Shown here one piece after another: positions 49,473 through 60,687 of a DNA stretch of 64,000 nt. The DNA lies in assembly GCF_000002865.3 (NCBI RefSeq), contig NW_001865042.1:1036207-1100206 (forward strand), read 5' to 3'. The stretch comes from Monosiga brevicollis MX1 (taxonomy: Eukaryota > Opisthokonta > Choanoflagellata > Craspedida > Salpingoecidae). The notes beneath the pieces were generated by a model. The model had not been told where the DNA came from and made no database searches. It saw only the letters and a list, made by a program, of their open reading frames with translations. Within the stretch, counting starts at the first letter, position 1. Each line of letters begins with the position of its first letter. The position numbers and the translations under genes are program-made.

Positions 49473-49570
49473 ATTGTTCGCGTCGAAGTTGGCATGACGG
49501 CTGGGGTGTGTGGCCTTCCGATAACCAGCACAGACAAGCGTCCTCTCCTCAGGAGCGTTAGACTCACCAT
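48452..49570 (-). CDS. AP1S: AP-1 clathrin adaptor complex sigma subunit
   Basis: The small chain of the trans-Golgi/endosome clathrin adaptor. Six exons (49570-49568, 49364-49293, 49184-49078, 48980-48872, 48750-48613, 48505-48452) sum to 483 nt, an exact frame of 160 residues, the normal length. The first coding exon consists of the ATG alone, followed at once by donor GTGAGT. The protein reads [20 protein letters not shown], then [81 protein letters not shown] and [14 protein letters not shown]. The RKPKMC and [10 protein letters not shown] blocks favour AP-1 over AP-2 or AP-3. It is divergent from the UBXN4-like gene. Confidence 0.95.
49442..49471. repeat. (GT)n microsatellite in an AP-1 sigma intron
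   Basis: About 14 GT units in the first intron. Confidence 0.85.
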
Positions 49571-50110
49571 ACCAACGGTTAACCTTGAATTCAGGAGGCC
49601 AGATTGTGGTTGGTTGTGGGACACTGAAGAGGGGTGCTGAGGAGCCCGGGGAGCTGCCCCCGAGGTGAAAAAGCGGGCTGCTGCGTAAGCGACGACTGTG
49701 GAGCAAAGGAGAAGAAGAAGAGAGAGAGAGAGAGAGTAAGTGAGTGGCAAGATGACTGGCGTGTGCAAATGTGTCAGGGTAAACCGTTCCCTAGTATCAT
49801 ACCCAAACCAGAACAAGAAGGACAGTGGCAGCGGTCGAGTACACACCAGCCGGCCAGCGAGTCGCAGGGGCGGGAAAATCGATTTCTCGCTCTTCTCCTC
49901 TCTCTCGATTCTTTGTTGTTGTTGTTCGAGATAAGAAAGCAGAGAGAGAAAATGGTGTCAACTATTGTTGTCAACAATACAAGCCAGCTACCATTTGGTA
50001 GCACAAAGAGAGAGAGAGACAAGAGAACTGTTAATATCAGAATCACCCTCTTTTCTGAAGTATGAGATTCAGCGCCAATTTATCTCTCTCTCTCTCGTTC
50101 TTGCTCCGTC

Positions 50111-50168
<58 letters not shown>

Positions 50169-50174
50169 GTGACG
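49571..50174. other. Bidirectional promoter region (AP-1 sigma / UBXN4-like)
   Basis: A 604-base head-to-head spacer with a short (AG)n tract (49719-49736) and a long (CT)n tract. No exact TTGTCAGA site was seen. Confidence 0.5.
50083..50164. repeat. (CT)n microsatellite
   Basis: Near-continuous CT repeats, interrupted near 50097-50113, ending 10 bases before the UBXN4-like ATG. Confidence 0.92.
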
Positions 50175-52187
50175 ATGGAGTGGCAGAGCGATGTGGCGCC
50201 TGCGGTTCAGGCGGCCAAGGAGAAGCAGGCCGTCCTTGCAGTGTTCCTGGAGGGTTGGTTCTTGGTGCTTGTGCCCCATGCGCGCGCGCGTGTTGATGAC
50301 CTGCTGGCACGCAATGTTACAAGGCATCAGCTCACTTTTTGCCACTGACGCGGCGGTTCGGCAGATGACTCTCCCGCCAGCCAGGAACTGGCACAGCACT
50401 GGAGCGATCCTCATGTAAGTTGCTCTCCTCTCACACACCTTGTTCAAGACTGGATGTTGTTGTGGAGCTTGTTTTCTCTACGAGGGTGAATCCCGCCAAC
50501 TCAGCTCTCACCTGTGCGTGCTTGTCGCGCTTGCCTTTCCCTGATCGGCGCTGGTGATGACAGATCGAGCAGGCAGTGAGCAGCACAGAAAAGCTTGTTT
50601 TTCTTCGACTGCGCATGGGCGAGCAGCGTGCTGCTCAATATCTGGCCATCTGTACGTACCCATAGAGCGGTTGAGGTTGTTTGCTGAGCGATCATTGCGC
50701 TCTGAGCTCAATCTGCCTGCTTGCGTGTCCATAGTTCCTGGTGCCGGGCCTGGGCCAAGCATTTCCTTCGTCTCAACGGGCGAGAGTGCGTTGGTGGCAG
50801 TGCTACCAGCACCCGTGTCCTGTGAAGCTTTGCGCAAGCATTTGTATGTCGTCACGGGCCGCGTTGTGCCTGCCAAGGCCCCGGAGGCCTCAGCTCCAGC
50901 CACCGGTGCCTCAGTCCAGGTGAGTTTGCATGCGGCGTATCTGTAGGAGTGTCAATCACAGGCGCTCAGCCAAAGCTTGAGGGTTTGGCGGATCTAGGCA
51001 GGTACGAGCATACGCTGCCCCTCAACCTGTTGCTTCGTAATAGGAGAAGCTTGCAGCTGCCCGAGCACGGCGCGTTGAAGACGAGCGGCGCCAGGCCCGT
51101 GAACAGGAGCTTGCGCGTCGTGAAGCTGGCAAGGTGGGCCACCTTTTCATGATGCGATGATGGCAGTGGCAGAGGGGATCCAGAGACATGGAAGCACACA
51201 CGACTTGAGATGGCCAAGGTTTTGAAAACCTGTCTTTAATTTGACTTTATCTTATCTTAAACTATGATCCACAGGAAATGGGCAAGCTGCGTCAGGAACA
51301 TGAAGAGCGTCAATTGGCAGAGGCAGCCAAGGAGCGACGTCAAGACAAGGAGCGCGAGGCCGAGCGCTTGAAGAAGGTGCGCGAACAAATAGAAGCCGAC
51401 CGCGCTCGTCGCAAGGCAGAGCATGAACAATTCAAGCAACAAAAGGAAGAAGAACGGCAGCAGCGTGTGGCCGAACGCCAAGCACAGGCCGACTTGCGAC
51501 GCCGTAATGTGGCGGATGAAGCACGCGTGGCCATCCGATTGCCCGATGGGGCCACTCACAAGGTTTGAACGACGCATCGGCCCGTGTGGAAAAGCCAGCC
51601 TTTTTTTTTCCTGTTGCCGCTGTTCTTGTTGCGAAACGGGCTGAACTGACTGCTCGTGTCATGCCCTGGGTAGCTATCCTTGTCCAAGGACGCAAGATTG
51701 CAGGATTTGCACCAGCGAGTGGCTGCAGAGTATTTGCCCGATACGGCCTTTTATTTTCTGCAAACATATCCGACGCGCAACTTTACTCTTGCACAAGATG
51801 GCGCTAAAAGCCTGGCGGACCTGGAGCTGATGCGCGCGCAGCTCATCGTCAAACTGGAGCGTGGACAGAATGGAGCCGCTGCCAGCAGTGCCGGCAGCGG
51901 TGCAGGTGTTCATCGCCAGCCCAACGTTTGCGAGGTGATTGTGGCAGCCATCCGCGCATTCTTTGCCCCGCCCACGCCAGCGGCCCCCGGGGCAGTGTCA
52001 ACGTCAGCATCTCGCCCACGGGCACAGCACCCACCTTCAGGTGTGTACATGGTTCTGCTTGGGTGGTCGGACTACGGACCCTTCATTAACGGGGGTGTTG
52101 CGTGTGATCCTTGATTCTAACTTTGCAGATGAACGGCGCGATACATTCAATGGCAACAGCACCATGCTGGACTCGAACCCGCAGTAG
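50175..52187 (+). CDS. UBXN4: UBX domain protein, UBXN4/erasin-like
   Basis: Likely a p97/VCP cofactor in ER-associated degradation. It is a spliced gene starting at 50175 with MEWQSDVAPAVQAAKEKQAV, which parallels the UAS/thioredoxin-like start of UBXN4. Following exons carry ELAQHWSDPH, IEQAVSSTEKLVFLRLRMGE, QRAAQYLAI and VSCEALRKHLY. A long charged coiled coil then spans about 51040-51560 (AARARRVEDERRQAREQELA; KKVREQIEADRARRKAEHEQ) and leads into ARVAIRLPDGATHK. The UBX fold continues in the exon from about 51673: LSLSKDARLQDLHQRV, FYFLQTYPTRNFT and KSLADLELMRAQLIV. A short last exon ends at 52187. The membrane hairpin of animal UBXN4 was not clearly seen; AAIRAFFAPP near 51950 is a weak candidate. 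Confidence 0.82.
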
Positions 52188-52465
52188 AGTGGTGCACGCC
52201 TGTGCCAGATATTGCTAGACGGTAAACATTTGTGGCGTGTTTTGAATCATGGTGAGATGGACAATTGGGTCATCTATTGTTCAGTTGAAACAAATTCATG
52301 TATACAGAGAAAGTGCCGTACAACGGCTTAGGGCCAGACACTACGCGGGTTCTATGAACCCGCTCGGATATGGGCACAGTCATGGCCAGCAGGGCAACGA
52401 GGGGCCCTTGCTCGATCGAGTAAAACTGCAGCAACGCGCACAGCGCAGTGCATGACGTCTTTGCT
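52188..52465. other. Convergent 3' regions
   Basis: A 278-base interval between the UBXN4-like stop (+) and the tetraspan gene stop (-). Nothing else is seen. Confidence 0.4.
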
Positions 52466-53690
52466 TTAGACGGCAGTGTTCTTGCGGTGATGGAAAAAGC
52501 CGCCGCAGCCGATGCACATGGCCAAGAATGATAGCACGGCACCAGCAATGATGAGGTAGAAGCCTGTTTCCAGCTCGGCTTCATCGTTGGGCGCGGCAAA
52601 GTACTGGTCGGTCACATCCTCGGGGTTCTCGTCATAGTCGGCAAAGAGGATGGCGAGGGAGATGTCGGCCAGCAGCAGGCCAACAAAGTTGAGCATGTTG
52701 GAGGTTGAACCGCAGCCCGGCACGCAGCACAAATATGTAATGCTGGAGATCTAAGCGGCAGGCGTGTTCACGGGTCAGAACAACAACAGCAACGGCAAGA
52801 GAGGAGGCAGGAACCAGCTGGAGGCGGCTTACATACCACGCCAAAAAGTGAGGCCACGACAAGGCCACTGATGGCGGCAATGCGCAGACCTTCAGCTTGG
52901 TTGATGTCACCATCATTAAAGGGGAAGTCTTGATACTGCAAAAGTGGCCAAGACCCAGAACGAAGTGGAAAACGTGGTATGAGCGATACACGCTCACGGC
53001 ACAGTGCGACTGGCGGCATTCATGACCACATGTTTGCTGTTGAACGTACCTCGCAGTTATTGCTGCCATCGCAAATCTCAAAGAGACTGGCTTCAAAGCG
53101 CACGTTGTCATGGTTGTTGTTGTCCACAATCTCGAACCTATGGAATTACAGGGAGAGGCGGGTGAATCAGCGACCGAAACAAAGTCGGGGGCGGATGGGC
53201 CACAGCTCTCTTCAGTCATATCGGTGACTCTGGGACAGATGATTCGTCCGATGACATACCATGGAACGTGGGGCACCAGTGTGACCACGGCCAGTACAGC
53301 CGAGGTGAACACCAAGAGGGAGGCGATCCTAGGACACAAGACAGGAGTTGAGCCAGAGGGCTTGATCTTTGAAGTGTGGTTTCAGGGAACCGGCGACGTA
53401 CGGGTGAAAGCACAGCATGTTGGCGGTGGACGGTCTCGCTGGGTTGTCGGAGAGGGAGGGAGGGAGGGAGGGAGAGGTAGAGGACCCGGGGTTGCAAAAG
53501 GGGTGGGCTGGAGGTTGGCCAGATGGAAAATGCATCGGGGACGAGCCAGCGGGCGCATCGTGTTGGAACCGGGGCGTGCGCACAGGCAATGTCCATGGGG
53601 AAGAAGGCAGCGTCACTTACAACACACAGCTCGTCGGTGTCGGCCAGCTGTAGCTTCAAAGGCTGTCCGCTGCAGTAGGGCCTGATGAGG
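52466..53690 (-). CDS. Four-pass membrane protein, PMP22/claudin-like
   Basis: A spliced minus-strand gene with four hydrophobic segments and one large extracellular loop, the layout of the PMP22/EMP/claudin superfamily. TM1 is SLLVFTSAVLAVVTLVPHVP (exon 53338-about 53264). The loop exon (about 53141-53053) has RFEIVDNNNHDNVRFEASLF and two cysteines in EICDGSNNCE. TM2 is AAISGLVVASLFGVV (about 52935-52840). The last exon (about 52752-52466) has TM3 LNFVGLLLADISLAILFA, a short acidic loop, and TM4 YLIIAGAVLSFLAMCIGCGG, ending with a basic tail. An upstream exon near 53690-53640 (PYCSGQPLKLQLADTDEL) may belong to the gene. The start codon is not resolved. The claudin W-GLW-C-C signature is not exact, so family placement rests mainly on topology. 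Confidence 0.55.
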
Positions 53691-54089
53691 CGGTGCACCG
53701 TCTGATGCGGTGGCAAGAGTCGGCACGATTCATAGCTGCTCACTCCTCGAACCATTGTTGGACATGGGCACCATCGGTAACAGATGGGAGCCGTCGGACA
53801 TTCGCAGGCAGAGATTGACCACGCATGAGCTGGGCATGCACATCTCCGCCCTCCATCCAGATGAACGGGCGCGATCCACGGCACTGTCATGGCTGGCATC
53901 GGCAAACCACATCAGCACCAGTCGTACCCTCTCGATGAGACAGAGAGCATGTGCGTCTGCGCGCGCGCGCCGGATGATGATGATGGCCCCCTTCCCTTCC
54001 ATAGGATGTGCAGTCACCGGCAAGCGACAGAAAATATCTGACATGCTGACAATGGACAATGGACCGGTGTGCGTGTGTAAGCATGCATA

Positions 54090-54132
<43 letters not shown>
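54090..54132. repeat. (GT)n microsatellite
   Basis: About 21 uninterrupted GT units. Confidence 0.95.
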
Positions 54133-54134
<2 letters not shown>

Positions 54135-54344
54135 GATGTGAGCAGCAAGAGGTGATGGGACCGAACGCGTGTGTGGGCCGATGCCTTGCAGACCTTATTG
54201 GTCGGTATTACTACATGTAACTTCAAAGTTGGTTCACATTTCAGAACTTCAGCCTCGGGCTGTCGCGCTGCTCTCAGGGTCATGCTTGGAATGCATCATC
54301 ATCATTATCACCATCACTTTGTGTGCATCGGAGCCGATCAGCCT

Positions 54345-54353
54345 GTTGTCAGA
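54345..54353 (+). promoter_or_regulatory. GTTGTCAGA motif upstream of polyubiquitin
   Basis: GTTGTCAGACAAAATAC lies on the plus strand, about 660 bases before the polyubiquitin ATG, which is also on the plus strand. Confidence 0.4.
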
Positions 54354-54557
54354 CAAAATACTAGATACGTAACTCGCTTAACTCAACTACATGTAAGAAA
54401 AGGTGTGTGTGACGTGGCTTTGGCTGAATGCCAGAACCTTCAAGAAGGCTCCCGTTGCCCAACGTCGTCAGCTACATGTGCCAGCTCTGTTTGAACAACC
54501 GTTGTCCCCTTCAAACGGTTGACTGCAAGCAAAAGCAAAGCTAACAATGAGCTAATC

Positions 54558-54590
54558 AGCTTGATAAGCTTGATAAGCTTGATAAGCTTG
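54558..54590. repeat. Tandem decamer repeat (AGCTTGATAA)
   Basis: Three and a half copies of a 10-base unit containing HindIII-like AAGCTT, about 430 bases upstream of the polyubiquitin ATG. Confidence 0.85.
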
Positions 54591-55007
54591 GGCCTTGTTT
54601 GGCACAAGCCCCAATCAGTAAGGCTGAGGTTGGCGAGTAGCAAGCTGAAAGCGGAAGCAAACGGTTTTCGTGGGTTACCGATCGCATCATTTCTTCTCAT
54701 ATCAAAACAAAAAATCCAAAGCCAACATAAGCTTACTGCTTCCAATTTTAGTGAGAAAGCTCCCCCTCCTCCTCAACGCTATCTGTGTGTAACCTTAACA
54801 TTACACCCAACGCTGACACTGGCCCTTGTTCACCCGCGCCACTGACACCCTCCCCCCCTTCTCCAGTATTAGTAGTTTGCGGTTCCCGGTCGGTGGCATT
54901 TTCTTACCACTTCTGGTTCGGCGAACTTCTTTCATCGTTTGCGACATTACATCTTCTATTGGCAGTACACTGAGTGCTGTTTCCTTTTAGTGGCATTTGA
55001 TATTTGA

Positions 55008-55478
<471 letters not shown>

Positions 55479-56229
55479 GTGTGCGCTGTTTGTATCTGTT
55501 GTGCTTAATTAAGCAGCACTGTGCCTGCTTGCTTACCATCAAATTGAATGCTTGCTAATTTTCAGCTATCATCCATCTGTTTTATCCCCAGTCTTCTCTT
55601 CTCCACCTCACGTCCACAAGTGACCAATGCAGAGCGAAAGTAACGCGACCTGTGCACATCACGTCACAGCTTCATTGAACATCCGAGACATAAAAACACA
55701 ACGTCCGTTTTCAGAAGAAAACCTTTGAAATAATTTTTTTGTTGTTTGACTTGAACACCTTCTTCGCTTCCTCCAGCTCTCAAGGTTTCAAGCTTGTTGT
55801 GGACCATCCACCAGGAGGGAGCAAGGAACCAGTTGGGGAAGCGGTTGAAATGGCAACGAGCAACAGCTTTCGGGCTTTGGAAGGCCATGAGCGTTTGCTC
55901 ACGGGTCGGGTGCTCAAAGGTTCGACGGCGTAGAGATTAGGCTGCCAATTCCCTGCTGCGTTCACTGGCTGATCGTGAGAGGGGTCGGCATGCTCATCTG
56001 AAGCACCGCGCGTTTGTTGCCGCCATCGCGCCACACAGATAGCTCTGCTGCTTTTCGAGCGCTCTTGAACCACCAACATGCTCTGAAGGAGCAAGAGAAG
56101 CTTTTTGTGAAAAATCACGAGGTTTGATGGCCACTGCACGGCCTCGGAAATATGATGGAGCGACCATTCAAGACTCATATCCGTTTGATGTGTCGGCTCG
56201 GGTCGATGCAATTTGCCTGCATGTTTACA
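55479..56229. other. Region between polyubiquitin and a small coiled-coil gene
   Basis: Holds the polyubiquitin 3' end. The missing first exon of the small gene that begins near 56230 should be here, but I could not identify it. A 64-codon open frame at 55739-55933 lacks recognisable features. Confidence 0.35.
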
Positions 56230-56937
56230 GCGACCCGTGGCCACCTGCTCCACCCATGCTGCCCAAATTGTTGAGGCCGTGCAGAAGGTGGCCGACGTGG
56301 GCCCAGCCCTGCAAAAATGTAGCCCAGCTCTTGAAGATCTTGACACGCGAGGTATGTCCAGCCATCTCGGGCTGGCCAGCAATGCCTTGGTGAAAACTTG
56401 GAAAGACGCACATGGGGAAACGCCTGCATTCGCACGAGTGCACATCAGAGATGCGTGTTGCACATACAGGGGGCGGGAGATGGGCTTTTCATCGTGCCTC
56501 GCTTGTGCGTCGCCTTCTCATGTCTGTGTGCGCGCTTCACACGTGCGGCAGTGGGCGAGCTTGACACATACTGCAGCGACATCACAACCAAAGCCTTGAA
56601 TGCCAGGGTGCGTTGCTCTCTTCTCTTCCTGGCACCCGGGGCAACGTTACCTCCAACGTTCAATGGCCGGCTCACCCAAGCCTCATCTCTATATGATTGT
56701 GTGCTGTTTGATGCTCCACTTGTATCGTGCCTCGGGCAGGCGGCCCGGTTGGAAGCAGCGCGTGAGCGCGATGCGGGGTTTCTCAACACAAGCAAAGAGC
56801 TACAATCTCTGCAAGCGAAGATCCTGAGTACCGTCGAGGATTTGCTAGAGCAGGAGCTTGAAGCATACGGCACTCAGCTCCGACAAGCAGCCACGACCCT
56901 TCAGCCACCCGCAGCCGTTGATGCATCCACGCAATAG
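56230..56937 (+). CDS. Small helical protein, unknown (5' end missing)
   Basis: Three exons are supported by splice signals and consistent phase: 56230-about 56352, 56553-56608 and 56741-56937. They encode at least 125 residues, largely helical. Segments include THAAQIVEAVQKVADVGPAL, GELDTYCSDITTKALNAR, ARLEAARERDAGFL and ELQSLQAKILSTVEDLLEQE. The size and heptad-like pattern resemble small subunits of complexes such as BLOC-1/BORC, but no diagnostic motif is present, so this is only a guess. The start codon must lie in an upstream exon. Confidence 0.45.
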
Positions 56938-58042
56938 AGCCTGGGTCTTTGATATGTCCACAGAATTGTCCCCTCACTCAGCCTAACGTGAATAAGGGTG
57001 ACTCCTCTCCAAGGGCCTCAGCCTCTTTGAGTTAATCACAGTCAACCCTCTTTTTCCTTTGTGTTAGTCATAGCATCCTTGGGCAGCGCCCACCCCGTTT
57101 CCATCATTCCCCATTGTGCCTGTCTCGGCTTTAGCAGATGACGTCCCTCCTTGGGAGTCTCGAGGCTCTCTCCCTGATATACATGTTTCGGCAAACAACA
57201 TGCAGTTTGCTTCAATGCTTTGTTGAGAAATGTTAATCCTCTCTGTCAATGGCCGGTCTCCATGCTGAATTGATTTCCTTGTCGTTGACGTGCAACACCG
57301 GGTGAGCCGAGAACATGCATGAACAACAGCTCAGCCACAACAGGTCAAGGAAGAGGAAAGAAGGGCAAACTAAGCACCCAACAAAAAAGACAGCACAGCG
57401 AGGTTCCTTTGAAAGAAAAGAAAAAAAAAAGAAAAAAAGCATCTCAGGAGAAAACCCAGCTGATCCACGCGAGCAATATCAGCGGCAAGGGAGCTGCAAA
57501 GAGTTGATCCCATCCGCGTCACAAGGAAACTTCCCAGTCGAACTTCCCGTCCGTTCTTCAGAGCCCACTTTGCGCCTCAACGCAAAGCCTTGGCTCCGTT
57601 CTTTCACGAAATCGCAGAGGAGCGAAGAGCAAAAGATACTGAAATGGACGGGGCAAGTTCGACAATGGGTGTGTTTGGTGCTCGGGGCTGATTTTTACAG
57701 AGCTGGGCGGCCAAACATCAACAGCCACCGCATGTCCATTGTCTGCACAACGCGCCTAACAGTAGCCAAATCAGTCTGGCCAAGCCTCGGTCTCCAACAT
57801 GCCCACGACGAGCCCAGGAGGGGGCAAACGCATGGAGAGGGCGAGAAGGAGAACCAATGGACCGAATCCGTCAAAGATCAGTCCCATGGTGGTACCTCCT
57901 GTCCTCTTAATGCTCATCGGGGCATGCTGCTCAAACATTCTTGGTGGATGGTACCCATCGACCTGTACTCTCTACCCATTGGGCCAAGAGAAAGGGGACA
58001 AGTGCTCCACACGAGAACGTCTAACAGCAGTGAGCCGAGGCT
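56938..58042. other. Region downstream of selenoprotein K, expected to hold its SECIS element
   Basis: About 1.1 kb between the small gene's stop (+) and the selenoprotein K stop (-). The selenoprotein K 3' untranslated region lies here on the minus strand, where a SECIS stem-loop is required. By eye the only ATGA on that strand close downstream is at about 57912-57915, with a TGAT near 57864-57867, but the pairing is poor. A hairpin with CTTTGCG/CGCAAAG arms lies near 57565-57590 but lacks the SECIS core. Open frames here look spurious. Confidence 0.4.
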
Positions 58043-58647
58043 TTAGCGACCTCACCCGCCTCCCATGGGGGGAGCACCGGGTGCATTGTTGCGGCGGAAG
58101 CCGTGAATGCGGTTGTTGGGCCGTCCTCTGCCACCACCACCGCCGCCGCCATTGGAACTATCATCCCCGGGTCGGCGACGATAGTCATCCTCATGACCAG
58201 CGCCGCGCGTCTTGTTTGGCTAAAAACCACAAAAAAGAGGAAAATGAAGGGGACCGCACTCGTGAGAGGCGTCAACACCCCAAAGCAAGAACCAAACGAT
58301 ACGCCGCGATAGCATCTTGGGAAGAACTTACAAAGAACAGCGTTTGACTGCCGAAAACGACAAGCCGGGCAGAAATGAATCGCGTCACCCCGTCAAGGTG
58401 GTGTGCCCAATGCAGGCAAAAAGGGGTGCGGTGGCAAAAGGGAGGTCGTTTGCCCAACCAAGGCACAAGGTAGGTCATGAGCAGGATGGAGCAGACTGGG
58501 GCTATAATCGGGGCGAAGAGGGAGCATGGGCACGTACAAGAACAGGTAAAAAAAGTTGATGATGCCCCAGAAAACCTCGCTGAAGATGCTCAGGCGAAAG
58601 ATGCTGCGCTCGCCTTGATGGACGACGCCATTTTGAATGTACGGCAT
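58043..58647 (-). CDS. SELENOK: Selenoprotein K (UGA-encoded selenocysteine)
   Basis: A small ER-membrane selenoprotein. Three exons, 58647-58538, a 16-nt microexon at 58347-58332, and 58219-58043, give exactly 100 codons plus the stop. The protein starts MPYIQNGVVHQGERSIFRLS, has the single membrane helix FWGIINFFYLFFQTLFF, then a Gly/Arg-rich tail ending NNAPGAPPMGGG, selenocysteine, Gly-Arg. The selenocysteine codon is TGA at 58054-58052, followed by GGT CGC TAA. The G-G-U-G-R end is the same as in animal selenoprotein K. The microexon is needed to restore the frame and completes the membrane helix. A gene finder that treats TGA as stop would cut only three residues; one that misses the microexon would break the frame. 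Confidence 0.92.
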
Positions 58648-59393
58648 CTTGCAGTTTTCCGTCGACAAGCGTCAACCGCCGACCGGCGAGGGGCGGATGC
58701 GTGTTCCCCCTCGCCCCCCCCCTCGCAAAAATGAGACAGGTGTCAAGAATACCAAAGGGAACTTGTCGCTGCACCGCGATCCCAGTGGATCAAACTGCCC
58801 GATAGGGGCCCTGAAGCCATCAAAACCCGCCAGACCCCGCGGCCAAATGGCTGCCAAATGCCGGGATTCAGTGCGAAACAGCAAAGAGTCACAGTGACGT
58901 GGCGTTGGGCATTCCTGACAGGGGACCGATTTGTCTGACAACGAATGTCATGGTTTTTCAGGTCCTTCGGGGGGTGAGGGGGTTGTTGTTGTTGTGCTTG
59001 GACCATCGGAAGGGTTGTCGTGGGTGATGATGGCTCAACGAGTGGGTGTGCAGCGGCTGGCTCGTGGGGAAGGTGTTCGCATGAAAGCTGATGGCGCAGC
59101 GTCTAGTCTGATCAATCTCATGCACCTTGGGATTTTAAATTTCTCCAACACGAGTGACAGGCACAAAGATGTACAATAAGTGAATGGAGAGCGCACCAGT
59201 GGCCTCGGGCCATGTCGCGTGTTTTGCCGCTCAGGCAGACACAGTCATCCAAATCTTGCCATGGAGCAGCATAACTGCCGCAACACGCGTCAGGCTGGTT
59301 GGTAGCCCAGAAGATCCACGGGTATGAGCCGACCAGCGGCCTCGTCGATCGAAGCGGGGGCGTTGCACGAAGCAGACTAAGCCGCTCGGGTCA
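58648..59393. other. Selenoprotein K promoter region / TLC gene 3' end
   Basis: A 746-base spacer between two tandem minus-strand genes. It contains a C-rich run (58708-58722) and a GTTGTCAGA site at 58934-58942. No coding feature is supported. Confidence 0.5.
58934..58942 (-). promoter_or_regulatory. GTTGTCAGA motif upstream of selenoprotein K
   Basis: The minus strand reads GTTGTCAGACAAATCGG, 287 bases before the ATG and on the gene's strand. The following CAAA is shared with the copy upstream of polyubiquitin. Confidence 0.45.
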
Positions 59394-60687
59394 CTACTCT
59401 GCTTTGAGTTGCGGCTGTCGTCGGCGAGCGGTCTTTAAGATGTAGCGTCGCGCATACACTTGGAAGATGAGCACACACCAGACTACGCTGAGCAAATAGA
59501 GAAAGAGCCCACCCAGCTTCATAACAAGGTGTGCGTCAATGCCCGTGATAAAATAATGGTAGGCCATGACGCTACCCCACCCAATTCTGAGGTTATTTTA
59601 AGACAAGCGGCATGTCCACGAATCGCACATGAGGAGACTTAGAGCAAGCAAGCGCGCAACAGGCTGAAGCTCAAGGGACCCGGTGCGCCCAGTTCATGCA
59701 CGTACCGCACAAAGGCAAAAGTCAAAGCAAAAACTGTGTCATTGAGACAAGCAAAAGGAGTGTCGTAGGCTTTGAGATGCCGCAGGAACCAGCGCACGGA
59801 AAGAAATGGATTGGTGATCTCAGCCCCAGCCAGCACGGCCACGGCCTCGTAGCCAGACTTGCCCAAAAGCAAGCTTGCCACCAAGCCCGCCTGTAACAGC
59901 CAAATCAGGTCAGAATAGCAGGCAGTCATCACTCAGGGCATCAGCCGCAAAAGAACAGAAAAGTGAAGTGCGCGCTTGCCGAGACACTGACCGCTGAAGA
60001 CACGTGATGGCCCAGCATCGTATAGTCCTTGCCCATATACACCAAGCACCACACGAGGTCAAAGAGGCTAAGGGAGGAGGAGGAGGAGGAGGAGCAGGAG
60101 GATGTCACAGCACGTTGGCGCCATGAGCCGTTGGGAGGCGGGTATACCAAGTCAAGCCGGGAGGGAGGGGCGTGTGTGCAACGAGTGAGCATCAGATGCA
60201 GGCACCTACAAATAGCCGGCAGAAATGACCATGGTCAAGTTCTGCAAGGGCGTATTGGCCTCATTCAGGCGAGCTGCCGACAAAGGATGGCGCTCATCCA
60301 CCACAAAGATACATCTACCGGCCAGCAACTGTCTCGCCAAGAAAAAAAAAACCAAAAAAAAAAAAGCAAACCAACACAAGGTGTCGTCGGCACGATTGGC
60401 TAGTCAGATCAATAGTGCCCATCGCATACGCCGCTGGCCAACCAGAAGCATGCCCTCACCAAGATCACAGCACAGTGTAGGTTGGAATGGATGCGAATGA
60501 CCCAGTCTGGGCATTCCTTGGGCATGAGCAAGCAGAGGCATCCGTAGAGGGCAGCCCAGAAGGTCGTCCAGATGCCAAGGTCCACGAGATTGGGCTCTTC
60601 AATCCCTTGCAGGGGCTGCAGTTCCCAAAAGCCTTTGGCCCAGTCGAAAAGGGCAGAGGGCGACGCCTCTGCAATCATAGTGGCCAT
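59394..60687 (-). CDS. TLC-domain multipass membrane protein (TLCD5/TMEM136-like)
   Basis: A spliced gene of about six exons from 60687 to 59394. The first exon (60687-60460) has an N-terminal helix WTTFWAALYGCLCLLM followed by DWVIRIHSNLHCAVI. The second (about 60325-60210) has FVVDERHPLSAA and LTMVISAGY. The third (about 60068-59992) has LFDLVWCLVYMGKDYTMLGH with HHVSSA, the central TLC histidine signature. The fourth (about 59893-59705) has GLVASLLLGKSGYEAVAVLA, EITNPFLSVRWFLR and FALTFAFVR. The last exon has the final helix LGGLFLYLLSVVWCVLIFQV followed by a basic tail. The E-x-T/S-N-P-F-L block and HH motif match the TMEM136/TLCD group rather than ceramide synthases. The junction between the fourth and last exons (59640-59540) is not resolved. 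Confidence 0.78.

Noticed and set aside
55739-55933. Open frame (about 64 codons) as the first exon of the small gene at 56230, or as a BORCS7-like protein
   Set aside because: A short VLKGS match is too weak, and no donor in the right phase joins it to the next exon.
57560-57595. Hairpin GAGCC...CTTTGCG/CGCAAAG...GGCTC as a SECIS element
   Set aside because: It forms a good stem on the minus strand but lacks the tandem GA core.
57864-57915. ATGAG...CTGAT as a SECIS element for selenoprotein K
   Set aside because: The strands between the two quartets do not form a convincing helix, and no apical AA sits at the right distance.
57315-58046. 243-codon plus-strand open frame opposite the selenoprotein K 3' region
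   Set aside because: Its composition is random-looking and it overlaps the antisense of the selenoprotein K last exon.
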